Assembly (NCBI GenBank): GCA_014799645.1
Contig: JAAVHQ010000001.1
Coordinates: 30,009-62,930 of the forward strand
Reading direction: 5' to 3'
From: Clostridiales bacterium
Lineage (GTDB): Bacteria > Bacillota > Clostridia > Christensenellales > UBA3700
Length of the DNA: 32,922 bases
The notes beneath the pieces were generated by a model. It did no database searches and had not been told where the DNA came from. It saw only the letters and a program-made list of their open reading frames with translations. This document shows, in pieces, positions 8,921 through 16,874 of the stretch. Within the stretch, counting starts at the first letter, position 1; each line of letters begins with the position of its first letter. Position numbers and translations under genes: made by a program.

Positions 8921-10065
8921 TGAAAGAGACCCTTGTTGCACTTATAGACGATATTTCAAATATAGAAAAACATTTTTATATTCCCTCAATGCCAGCGGGG
9001 GCATTTGCCGTTCCAGTAGAGCAAATTAGCAATAGTCAGGAATTTCAATTATGGAGACAGAAAGTTTTACGTGAGTTGCATGAACTCTATTCTGTACATG
9101 ACAAAGACAAATTTCTAAAAGGGACAATTGAAGCTTTGACAAAAGATTTCAATACTTGGCAAGAACGAAAAGATTTTAATAATCTTAAAGCCAAATTGCT
9201 GGCGATACTAGATAATATCGATGTTTATTATGCGCCTGCAGTAGAAAAAGAGAATCTTGATAAACCTGCAATGATTTTTATCAGTCATTCAACAAAAGAT
9301 AAAGAATATGCGACAGCGTTAGTTAATTTGTTTGAGAGTATGGGATTAGATGAAGATACTGTTTTTTGTAGTTCAGTTCCAGGCTATGATGTAAAATTGG
9401 GAAATGACATATATGAACATCTAAGAAATTTATTTCAGACAAGAGATTTACATATTGTATATATGTTATCTAAGAACTTTTATAATAGTCCTGCAAGTTT
9501 AAATGAAATGGGGGCTGCATGGGTACTTAAAAATGAAGTTACATCTATATTGTTGCCTGGATTTAGTTTCGATGAAATGAAAGGAGTAGTGGATAATCGA
9601 GAAATAGCTATAAAACTAGATGTCGATGAAATAGAATTAAAGGACAAGCTTAATCAGTTATATGAAACAATAATTAACGAGTTTAAGTTGAAGAAAAAAA
9701 GTAGTACACTTTGGGAATGTAAACGTGATTCTTTCATAAAAAGAGTTGTAGGTATACATGGAAGCGTAGAATCCAAAGTGGCTAAGGCAGAGATATTAAG
9801 CAAAGAAGCAGAGGAGATTTTAAAGAATGCTATTCAGAGTTATGATGCACAAATTATTGTTGCTCATTATATAACTGGTGGGAAATGTATTCAAGTAGGC
9901 TGTAAAAGCTATTCGGAATCAATGGGAGCAAGGGAATTTAGTAAATGGGACGCGGCATTTGATGAATTGTTAAGAATCGGATATGTTAAGGCGATTGGAA
10001 CGAAGGGGTCTGTTTTCCAGGTTACAAATGCTGGGTTTAAATATATTGAGGAGAAAGTTAAATAG
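8920..10065 (+). CDS. TIR-domain protein nested in the pglX locus
   Basis: A 381-residue protein starting at ATG 8920, with SD AAGGAG (8905-8910). Residues 1-115 form a helical N-terminal region. A TIR domain follows from about 116: FISHSTKDKEYA at its start, a central LFQTRDLHIVYMLSKNFYNS strand, then LNEMGAAW, whose Glu (about residue 196) is at the usual place of the catalytic glutamate of NAD-consuming TIR domains. The C-terminal 100 residues look like a winged-helix-type module ending in GSVFQVTNAGFKYIEEK. TIR proteins in bacterial defence often degrade NAD+ or make cyclic ADP-ribose signals; activity here is predicted. A TIR gene between two parts of pglX suggests that it senses failure or inhibition of BREX. 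It overlaps the DUF4357 gene and its stop overlaps the SD of the next gene. Confidence 0.88.
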   Translation: MKETLVALIDDISNIEKHFYIPSMPAGAFAVPVEQISNSQEFQLWRQKVLRELHELYSVHDKDKFLKGTIEALTKDFNTWQERKDFNNLKAKLLAILDNIDVYYAPAVEKENLDKPAMIFISHSTKDKEYATALVNLFESMGLDEDTVFCSSVPGYDVKLGNDIYEHLRNLFQTRDLHIVYMLSKNFYNSPASLNEMGAAWVLKNEVTSILLPGFSFDEMKGVVDNREIAIKLDVDEIELKDKLNQLYETIINEFKLKKKSSTLWECKRDSFIKRVVGIHGSVESKVAKAEILSKEAEEILKNAIQSYDAQIIVAHYITGGKCIQVGCKSYSESMGAREFSKWDAAFDELLRIGYVKAIGTKGSVFQVTNAGFKYIEEKVK

Positions 10066-10075
10066 GAGATTGATT

Positions 10076-11011
10076 ATGGGTAGATTAATTGAAGATAAGT
10101 ATAGAGCTTGGGAAGAAGAGTGCGAGCAACGATTTAATCAACTCAAGGCAAACGAGGAGGAACTCAACCGTATTTTCATTGAGATTTATGGTCTACAAGA
10201 TGAGCTTACTTCCGAAGTAGAAGATAAGGATATAACAGTGCGCAAAGCTGATTTGCAACGTGAGATTAAGTCACTAATCTCCTATCTTATAGGTGTTGAG
10301 TTTGGTAGGTATTCTCTTGATGTGGAAGGGCTTGTGTATGCGGGCGGAGAATGGGATAGTTCTAAGTACACTACATATATTCCTGATGAAGATGGAATTG
10401 TTATGGTGTATTCTAAACTTGGTATGCAAGATGGACTGGCAGCGCGTATTATTAAATTAATAAAGCATATCTATGGGGAAGATACATATCGTCAAAATAT
10501 AGATTTTATAGCAGAAGCGCTTGGTAAAAAACAGAATGAAGCATCCGAAGAGACATTAAATCGGTATATTTGTGATGATTTCTATACTGACCATTTAAAG
10601 ATTTACCAAAAGCGTCCTATCTATTGGATGTTTTCAAGTGGCAAAAATAGTGGTTTCAAATGTTTGATTTATATGCATAGGTACAATGAAGATACAGTTG
10701 CGAGAATCAATGCAAAGTATTTTCTTCCAGAATCCACTAGATTAAAGAATGAACTTGACGAAATTGAAATAGCGGTGGAAGGCAGTGAAGGACGAGATAA
10801 GATCCGATTGGATAAAGAGCGATCCAAGATAGCCGCTGCTTATAACGAAGCAATTGAATATGGTCAAATACTCGATAATATAGCAAATCAATATATTAAA
10901 ATTGATTTAGATGATGGAGTTAAAGTAAACTATGAAAAATTCCAAAATATAGAGATTGTAACTGACGGTGGAACGAAAGTTAAAAAGAACTTGCTAGTTC
11001 CTATTAAGTAA
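10076..11011 (+). CDS. Separate C-terminal domain of PglX
   Basis: A 311-residue protein recognised as the conserved C-terminal domain of type 1 BREX PglX, here a gene of its own. Visible hallmarks in family order: EEELNRIFIEIYGLQDEL (about 26-43), LIGVEFGRYSLDVEGLVYAGG, DHLKIYQKRPIYWMFSSGK, and GFKCLIYMHRYN. Ordinary PglX has this directly after the HPLI end of the recognition domain. The open frame reaches back to 9983, but ATG 10076 is chosen for its SD (AGGAG 10064-10068, 7 nt spacing) and because residues before it would overlap the TIR gene. It probably assembles with the 5231-7120 methyltransferase and one TRD. The gap to pglZ is 10 nt. It has no catalytic motif of its own. Confidence 0.87.
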   Translation: MGRLIEDKYRAWEEECEQRFNQLKANEEELNRIFIEIYGLQDELTSEVEDKDITVRKADLQREIKSLISYLIGVEFGRYSLDVEGLVYAGGEWDSSKYTTYIPDEDGIVMVYSKLGMQDGLAARIIKLIKHIYGEDTYRQNIDFIAEALGKKQNEASEETLNRYICDDFYTDHLKIYQKRPIYWMFSSGKNSGFKCLIYMHRYNEDTVARINAKYFLPESTRLKNELDEIEIAVEGSEGRDKIRLDKERSKIAAAYNEAIEYGQILDNIANQYIKIDLDDGVKVNYEKFQNIEIVTDGGTKVKKNLLVPIK

Positions 11012-11021
11012 GAGGTGTATA

Positions 11022-13544
11022 ATGGCAAATATCGATTATCAAGAAGCGATAAAAGAGATAGAGAAGATTTTTCGCGCAGATATTTTAACGCGAAAGATAG
11101 TTTTTTGGTACGATGCTCCTGCTAATTTCAAGGATGATATTGAGACGGCATCGTTTGATTTCTGTAGGCTTTTGGTGTGTCAAAATAATGAATTCGCTAT
11201 AAAGAAAACTATAGAGAAAGATGACACCACAAGCAACATACTTGTCTATATTCCTTCTGAAAAACCGAAGGATACTGAAAATTGGCTTTTGGATATTTTG
11301 ATGTACAGCGAGGAATATTACGCAGATACTGTTGCGCTTACTATGCGCCATCTTGGACTTTCAAATCCAGACTTACGCAAAGTAATAGAAAAGCATACAA
11401 AGTTTTTTGATAGTTCACAAAGAAACAGAAAACTTGAGAATTATGTTTCATTAAATGATGGGATGACTACAAATAATTTTATGCTTGCTATGATATCGGT
11501 ATTAGTAAAATCATCTGTTCGTTCCATAGAGGCTATTTTGACAGAACTTGTTTTTGACAATAGTGATCATTCTAAGTATAAAGAACTTTGCAAGTTTGGT
11601 TTTGAGGATTATCTATGGGATGAAATTGCAAAAGAGTATGATTATTCCGGAGATCAAAAAATAGATAGTCTCATCAAGAAATTTTTGTTTACAGCTATGC
11701 TTGAACAAGATATGCAGCTTGGGACATTGCCGTCATTTTATAAGCAATTTATAATTGATGGAGAAGGAAAAAATGGCGCAAAGAGTTTTGTGCACCATAT
11801 TAAGCAAGATCCACGTTATAGAGAACTGCAACTCAACGTCGCAACAGATCTTAAAATTGATGGGCTTTTGGTGGCAAGAGATGCTAGTTGTATTGGGACG
11901 AGCGATATATTCGAGTGTATTGAGAGTTGCGTGATAAAGAAAGTGTCTGCGAGCTTGGTGAGTGGTAGCCTTGATTATGATGCGTTTGTTAAGATAATTA
12001 ATGATAGAAACAACTCTATGTGGCAAGCTGAACATAAGGATGAGTATTCTTTTTTACGATCGGCAATAGAGTTTTTGCGTTTAGTGGATGTTTCTATTCC
12101 GCATGATTTGTCAGCTGTAGAATATATTAAACTTTATACTAACATATTATATAAAGTCGATATGAATTATAGGCATCTTTGTATTAGCTATGACAAGATA
12201 GAAAATCCCATTTTTGAAATTGAAGAATTATGTTGTAGAATAGAGTCACATTATGAGCAGAATTATTTGGGAGAACTAGGAAGAGAATTCAGCGCAGCTG
12301 TTTCCAAACAAAATAAATGGGATTTCTCAGGTATTCAAAAAAGTTCGCAGTTCTATCAGCTTATTCAAAGGCAACAATATAAAAAGCAGTTTGTAATCAT
12401 TTCTGATGGATTAAGATATGAAGTTGGATATGAGATTTTCAATAGTATTAAGAATAATTCTGCACTGCGAGGCAAGGTCTCGATAGATTATGCAGTTTCA
12501 CCATTGCCGTCTGAAACAAGATTTGGTATGGCATCGCTACTTCCTCATAAAGAGCTTGCTTATATTGACGGATCCGTTTTAGTTGATGGAAAAGCATCAA
12601 ACTCTTTCGCTGCTCGGAATGAGATTCTAAAAGCGAAAAATGCAGGGCATGCTGCAATCGCATACGAAGAAATCAATCGTTTTACAAGAGACCAACTTCG
12701 TGTATACATGTCAGACAAGTCACTTGTGTATATTTATCATAATGTAATAGATAAAGCAGGAGAGCATAACGAAACAAAGGTGTTTGACGAAACGATAAAC
12801 GCAATTGAAGAAATTACATCACTGGTCAAGAAACTTTATAATAATCTACAGATATCTAATTTCTATATCACAGCAGACCATGGTTTCTTGTATAGACAGA
12901 ATGTAATAGGTGAATCTGAAAAATATAGTAATATAGTTTCGCAAAGTCCTATTGAGGCATCAAAAAGGTATGTGCTTACGGATGACGACAGTATTAGTAT
13001 TCCGTACACAACGGAATTTAGACTCGAAGAAATTCACGGAGATTTGCGAGTAATCAATCCGTATGGATATGACTTATTTAAAACACAAGGAGCAGGCTTA
13101 CAGTATGTTCATGGTGGAGCCTCTTTGCAAGAAACAATTATTCCTATTGTGCACATAAGCGAACTTAATGCGAAGAAAGGCGAAAAATTGTCACGCCCAG
13201 TTGGAGTTCGTTTAAAGAGCGTGACAAGAAAGATTACAAATAGGAGTTTCGCACTTGATTTTGAACAATATGAGAAAGTTGAAGATAAAGTACAAGCGAT
13301 TAATTGTGAAACATATTTCGTAGATGAAAATGGATATAAAGTTTCAGGGGAATATCGTTTTATTGCAAACTCTAGCAGTGATGATATCGCCACAAGGGTG
13401 ACTCGTATTAGGTTCACTCTTAAAAATATAGAATTTGATAGAAACAATCGTTACTATCTTATCTTGCGAAATGTAGAATCGGATAGCGAATATATTGAGA
13501 AAGAACAGTTCACGATTGATATTCTAGGATTTAGAACTTTTTAA
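11022..13544 (+). CDS. pglZ: BREX phosphatase-superfamily protein PglZ
   Basis: An 840-residue protein of the BREX PglZ family, which shares the alkaline-phosphatase fold and is essential for BREX; metal-dependent nuclease or phosphodiesterase activity has been reported for relatives. The metal-site motifs are visible: ISDGLRYEVG with Asp about residue 462, and TADHGFLYRQ with Asp-His about 619-620. The N-terminal 400 residues are the family's helical BrxC/PglX-interacting region; the C-terminal part after residue 690 is beta-rich. The start ATG has SD AAGAGGTG. It sits between the PglX C-terminal gene and brxL, its canonical place. The length is normal and the frame intact. Confidence 0.95.
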   Translation: MANIDYQEAIKEIEKIFRADILTRKIVFWYDAPANFKDDIETASFDFCRLLVCQNNEFAIKKTIEKDDTTSNILVYIPSEKPKDTENWLLDILMYSEEYYADTVALTMRHLGLSNPDLRKVIEKHTKFFDSSQRNRKLENYVSLNDGMTTNNFMLAMISVLVKSSVRSIEAILTELVFDNSDHSKYKELCKFGFEDYLWDEIAKEYDYSGDQKIDSLIKKFLFTAMLEQDMQLGTLPSFYKQFIIDGEGKNGAKSFVHHIKQDPRYRELQLNVATDLKIDGLLVARDASCIGTSDIFECIESCVIKKVSASLVSGSLDYDAFVKIINDRNNSMWQAEHKDEYSFLRSAIEFLRLVDVSIPHDLSAVEYIKLYTNILYKVDMNYRHLCISYDKIENPIFEIEELCCRIESHYEQNYLGELGREFSAAVSKQNKWDFSGIQKSSQFYQLIQRQQYKKQFVIISDGLRYEVGYEIFNSIKNNSALRGKVSIDYAVSPLPSETRFGMASLLPHKELAYIDGSVLVDGKASNSFAARNEILKAKNAGHAAIAYEEINRFTRDQLRVYMSDKSLVYIYHNVIDKAGEHNETKVFDETINAIEEITSLVKKLYNNLQISNFYITADHGFLYRQNVIGESEKYSNIVSQSPIEASKRYVLTDDDSISIPYTTEFRLEEIHGDLRVINPYGYDLFKTQGAGLQYVHGGASLQETIIPIVHISELNAKKGEKLSRPVGVRLKSVTRKITNRSFALDFEQYEKVEDKVQAINCETYFVDENGYKVSGEYRFIANSSSDDIATRVTRIRFTLKNIEFDRNNRYYLILRNVESDSEYIEKEQFTIDILGFRTF

Positions 13545-13556
13545 TGGAGGAAGGTT

Positions 13557-15581
13557 ATGGACGCATTAGATAAAAAAGTATTTGAGATATTTTCTGGAAG
13601 AGTTGTGCCTAAAGGCGCAACGAAAAAGATTAAAAATAGCGCAAATGTGCCAACGTATGTTTTGGAATATTTGTTGGGTACATATTGTACTTCTGATGAT
13701 GAGGCAGAAATCGAGGAGGGAATAGAGCAAGTAAAACGCATTCTCTCTGATAATTACGTTCGTCCAGACGAAGCGGAGAAAATTAAGGCAAAAATCAAAG
13801 AAAAAGGTAATCATACAGTTATTGATAAATTGAGTGTAAAACTCAATGAAAGAAATGACACTTTTGAAGCCGATTTTATGTTTCTTGGCATTAATAAAAT
13901 TTATGTTCATCCTAAGTATGTTCGCCAATACGAAAAATTACTTGCGGGAGGCATTTGGTGTATTGTCGATATGTCATACTATTTTAATGAGGACGAAAAT
14001 GCTAGTCCATTTATTATAAATGATATTACGCCAATTCAAATGCCAAATCTTGATAAGAATGAAATTATAGAAGCGAGAAAGCAATTCTCAAAGGAAGAGT
14101 GGATTGATTTTATTTTGCGTTCTACTGGTATGGAACCTACTCAATTTGATTATAGAGTAAAATGGCATCTTCTTGCACGACTTGCTCCTCTAGTCGAAAA
14201 TAATGTCAATCTTTGTGAGTTAGGCCCACGTGGTACGGGGAAGTCACATATTTATAAGGAGCTCTCTCCTAATTCAATTTTGATTTCTGGTGGACAGACA
14301 ACAGTTGCAAATCTCTTTTATAATATGGGTAGAAGGCAAGTCGGACTTGTAGGCTTGTGGGATTGTGTCGCTTTCGATGAAGTTGCTGGTATCAATTTCA
14401 AAGATAAAGATGGCGTCCAAATTATGAAAGACTATATGGCCTCAGGTTCGTTTGCTCGCGGTAAGGATGAAATTCAGGCAAATGCTTCTATGGTTTTTGT
14501 GGGCAATATCAATCAAAGCGTTGATCTGCTTTTGAAAACGTCGCACTTATTCGAGCCGTTTCCAAGTGCTATGATAGATAGCGCTTTCCTTGATCGTATG
14601 CATTGCTATATTCCAGGTTGGGAAATCCCAAAGATGCGACCAGAATTCTTTACTGATAATTATGGATTTATATCAGATTATATCTCTGAATTTTTCCGAG
14701 AAATGAGAAAAGTACCGCAAACCGATGCTTTCGACAAGTATTTTAGGCTTGGCAGATGTTTGAATCAAAGAGATACCATTGCAGTAAGGAAAATGGTGTC
14801 AGGATTGACAAAAATTATTTATCCTGACGGAGTTGTCACGGAGGAAGAAATAGAGGAAATTCTGAAATATGCCATTGAAGGACGAAGACGTGTAAAAGAG
14901 CAACTTAAGAAGATTGGAGGAATGGAATTTTATGATGTCCAATTCTCATATATTCGCAATGCTAATATGGAGGAGTATTTTGTACCTGTCTTAGAGCAAG
15001 GCGGTGGTAAATTGATTTCTGAGGGCGTAGGCAAGCCAGGACATATCTACACGGTTGCAAATGGAAGTAATGGAATGAAAGGACTATTTAAGTTCGAGAC
15101 CACGATAGCAGAAGGTAGCGGTAAATTTGAGGTGACAGGATTGACTAGTTCGCAGGTTGTTAAGGAATCTGTCAAAATTGCTCAAAACTATTTTAAGGCC
15201 AATGCAAAACAAATAAGTCGACTCATATCGTTAGATTCCAAAAACTATGTTATGCAAGTACAGGATTGCCAAGGTGTAGGGCTTGATAGCAACGTCTCAC
15301 TTGCCGTCCTTGTAGCATATTGCAGTTGTGCGTTGAATAAATCTGTGTTGCCGCAGCTTTGTGTTTTGGGTGCTATGAGCATAGGCGGAACAATTAATAA
15401 AGTTGAAGAATTAGCATCTACGTTGCAAGTTTGCTTTGATGCAGGAGCGAAAAAAGTACTGTTGCCAATGAGTAGTGCTATTGATATAGCTACGGTACCG
15501 AGTGATTTATTTGCTAAATTCCAAATATCATTTTATAGTAGTCCCGAAGATGCGGTAATAAAGGCTTTGGGGATAGAATGA
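13557..15581 (+). CDS. brxL: BREX Lon-like ATPase BrxL
   Basis: A 674-residue AAA+/Lon-like protein, the last core gene of type 1 BREX. Walker A is GPRGTGKS at 223-230 and Walker B is FDEVAG with Asp-Glu at 274-275. The C-terminal 150 residues resemble a Lon protease domain (CQGVGLDSNVSLAVLVAYC, then GAMSIGGTINKVEEL, then AGAKKVLLP). In characterised BrxL this domain does not need to be proteolytic and the protein forms DNA-binding hexameric rings. ATG 13557 follows GGAGGAAGG. The end is 53 nt before the cyclase gene, the longest gap so far in the unit. Confidence 0.95.
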   Translation: MDALDKKVFEIFSGRVVPKGATKKIKNSANVPTYVLEYLLGTYCTSDDEAEIEEGIEQVKRILSDNYVRPDEAEKIKAKIKEKGNHTVIDKLSVKLNERNDTFEADFMFLGINKIYVHPKYVRQYEKLLAGGIWCIVDMSYYFNEDENASPFIINDITPIQMPNLDKNEIIEARKQFSKEEWIDFILRSTGMEPTQFDYRVKWHLLARLAPLVENNVNLCELGPRGTGKSHIYKELSPNSILISGGQTTVANLFYNMGRRQVGLVGLWDCVAFDEVAGINFKDKDGVQIMKDYMASGSFARGKDEIQANASMVFVGNINQSVDLLLKTSHLFEPFPSAMIDSAFLDRMHCYIPGWEIPKMRPEFFTDNYGFISDYISEFFREMRKVPQTDAFDKYFRLGRCLNQRDTIAVRKMVSGLTKIIYPDGVVTEEEIEEILKYAIEGRRRVKEQLKKIGGMEFYDVQFSYIRNANMEEYFVPVLEQGGGKLISEGVGKPGHIYTVANGSNGMKGLFKFETTIAEGSGKFEVTGLTSSQVVKESVKIAQNYFKANAKQISRLISLDSKNYVMQVQDCQGVGLDSNVSLAVLVAYCSCALNKSVLPQLCVLGAMSIGGTINKVEELASTLQVCFDAGAKKVLLPMSSAIDIATVPSDLFAKFQISFYSSPEDAVIKALGIE

Positions 15582-15634
15582 TGATTTAATCTAGGGAAGG
15601 TTAAGGAAGAACAAAAGAGGATTAAGGCTGAGGT

Positions 15635-16363
15635 ATGTATAATTTTAAGAATTCAAAATCAAATATAATCAACATATTAAAATCAAAGACTCCAATAGAA
15701 GATAAAGAAAAAATTCCAGCTAATCAAGAATTTACTTATGCCAATGCTGTCAGAACATGGGTAAGTGCAATATTTGTTGATATAAAAAGTTCAAGCGAAT
15801 TATTTAAGAATAGGGATGAGAAATTAGCAAGATTGTTAAGAGCATTTACATCTGAAATTATTACGATTTTTCAAGACTCCAATAACTATAATCAAATAGG
15901 AATTAGAGGCGACTGTGTATATGCAATTTACTCTACTCCCCAAAAGGATGATATTAAAGATGTATTTGATATTGCTGTAAAAACAAATACATTTATGAAA
16001 ATGTTTAACAAATTATTAACAGAGCAAGGTTATAGCAATATTGGAGTTGGCATAGGATTGGGAACTGATAAGCAATTAATTATAAAGGCAGGAAGATCAG
16101 GAACTGGAATAAATGATAAGATTTGGATAGGAGATGCTGTTGTTGATGCCTCGAATTTATCTTCTATAGCAAATAGATACGGCTATAAAAAAATTGCAAT
16201 GAATAGCTGCTTTTACAATAATATTAAAAAGTATTATGAGAAAAAGCCTTGGTTTAATTATATTTCGAATTCAACTTATTATAACGATGGATTTTACGAA
16301 TGCGATATAGTTAACACTGAATTTGATAACTGGATAAAAGGTGGAATGAAAGACAATGTCTAA
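15635..16363 (+). CDS. Pycsar-like class III nucleotide cyclase (PycC-like)
   Basis: A 242-residue protein with a single class III nucleotidyl cyclase domain. The two metal-binding aspartates are visible: FVDIKSSSELF (Asp about 49) and IRGDCVYAIY (Asp about 93). GIGLGTDKQLIIKAG and WIGDAVVDASNLSSIANR supply the later conserved glycine, Asn and Arg positions. Lone cyclases next to a small membrane protein are the Pycsar arrangement, in which infection triggers cCMP or cUMP synthesis that activates the effector. The base made here cannot be read by eye. It overlaps the next gene by 8 nt, so cyclase and effector are coupled. An adenylate cyclase with another role is possible but less likely in this context. 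Confidence 0.82.
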   Translation: MYNFKNSKSNIINILKSKTPIEDKEKIPANQEFTYANAVRTWVSAIFVDIKSSSELFKNRDEKLARLLRAFTSEIITIFQDSNNYNQIGIRGDCVYAIYSTPQKDDIKDVFDIAVKTNTFMKMFNKLLTEQGYSNIGVGIGLGTDKQLIIKAGRSGTGINDKIWIGDAVVDASNLSSIANRYGYKKIAMNSCFYNNIKKYYEKKPWFNYISNSTYYNDGFYECDIVNTEFDNWIKGGMKDNV

Positions 16364-16859
16364 TGAAAAATTAAATGAAAGTTTGCAAGTAATACAAGGT
16401 CAAATTGAGAAATTTGATAATAAAGCGAGCATTTTAATTGCGATTGTGAGCATAGTATTTGCTATCAGTTTAGAGACGTTAAATGTATTTCAGCAAATAT
16501 TTGTACAAGATATGACACAGAAGATTTTCATTAAATACATATTGGCAATAGTGTTTTTATGTTTTTATTTTACATCTTTTATTCTAGAGATGTTTTTCTT
16601 AATCTTAGTTATTTTTCCTAGGAAAAAGAAAAAGAGTGAGTGTCAGTCACTTTCATATTATTTGGATGTTTCCAAGATGACGAAAGAAGAAATTGAAAAG
16701 CAAGCCAGCGTTATGAATGAATCCGCAATTATAGTGGATCAATTGAGCGTTAATGCAAAAATATGCGCTAAGAAGCACAAGAATTTTGTAATCGCTATAT
16801 GGTTAATGATTCCACTAGTGTTATTTATGATAGCATTAACCTTTTTATCAATAATATAG
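16356..16859 (+). CDS. Pycsar-type transmembrane effector (PycTM/DUF5706-like)
   Basis: A 167-residue membrane protein. The opening helix, LQVIQGQIEKFDNKASILIAI, resembles the signature of PycTM/DUF5706 effectors (helix with D-N-K-A entering the first membrane segment). Hydrophobic segments lie at about 24-45, 60-88 and 147-166, with a charged cytoplasmic-looking part (KKKKSECQSL and an acidic/lysine-rich stretch) in between. In Pycsar the TM effector damages the membrane when its cyclic pyrimidine ligand binds. The gene starts inside the cyclase gene, as expected for a two-gene unit. The family call is by motif and context; a search against PF18967 would settle it. Confidence 0.78.
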   Translation: MSNEKLNESLQVIQGQIEKFDNKASILIAIVSIVFAISLETLNVFQQIFVQDMTQKIFIKYILAIVFLCFYFTSFILEMFFLILVIFPRKKKKSECQSLSYYLDVSKMTKEEIEKQASVMNESAIIVDQLSVNAKICAKKHKNFVIAIWLMIPLVLFMIALTFLSII

Positions 16860-16874
16860 AATAGGAGAACAATT

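Noticed and set aside
9983..10075. N-terminal extension of the PglX C-terminal protein
   Set aside because: It overlaps the TIR gene in another frame; ATG 10076 has a well-placed SD and starts at the expected domain boundary.
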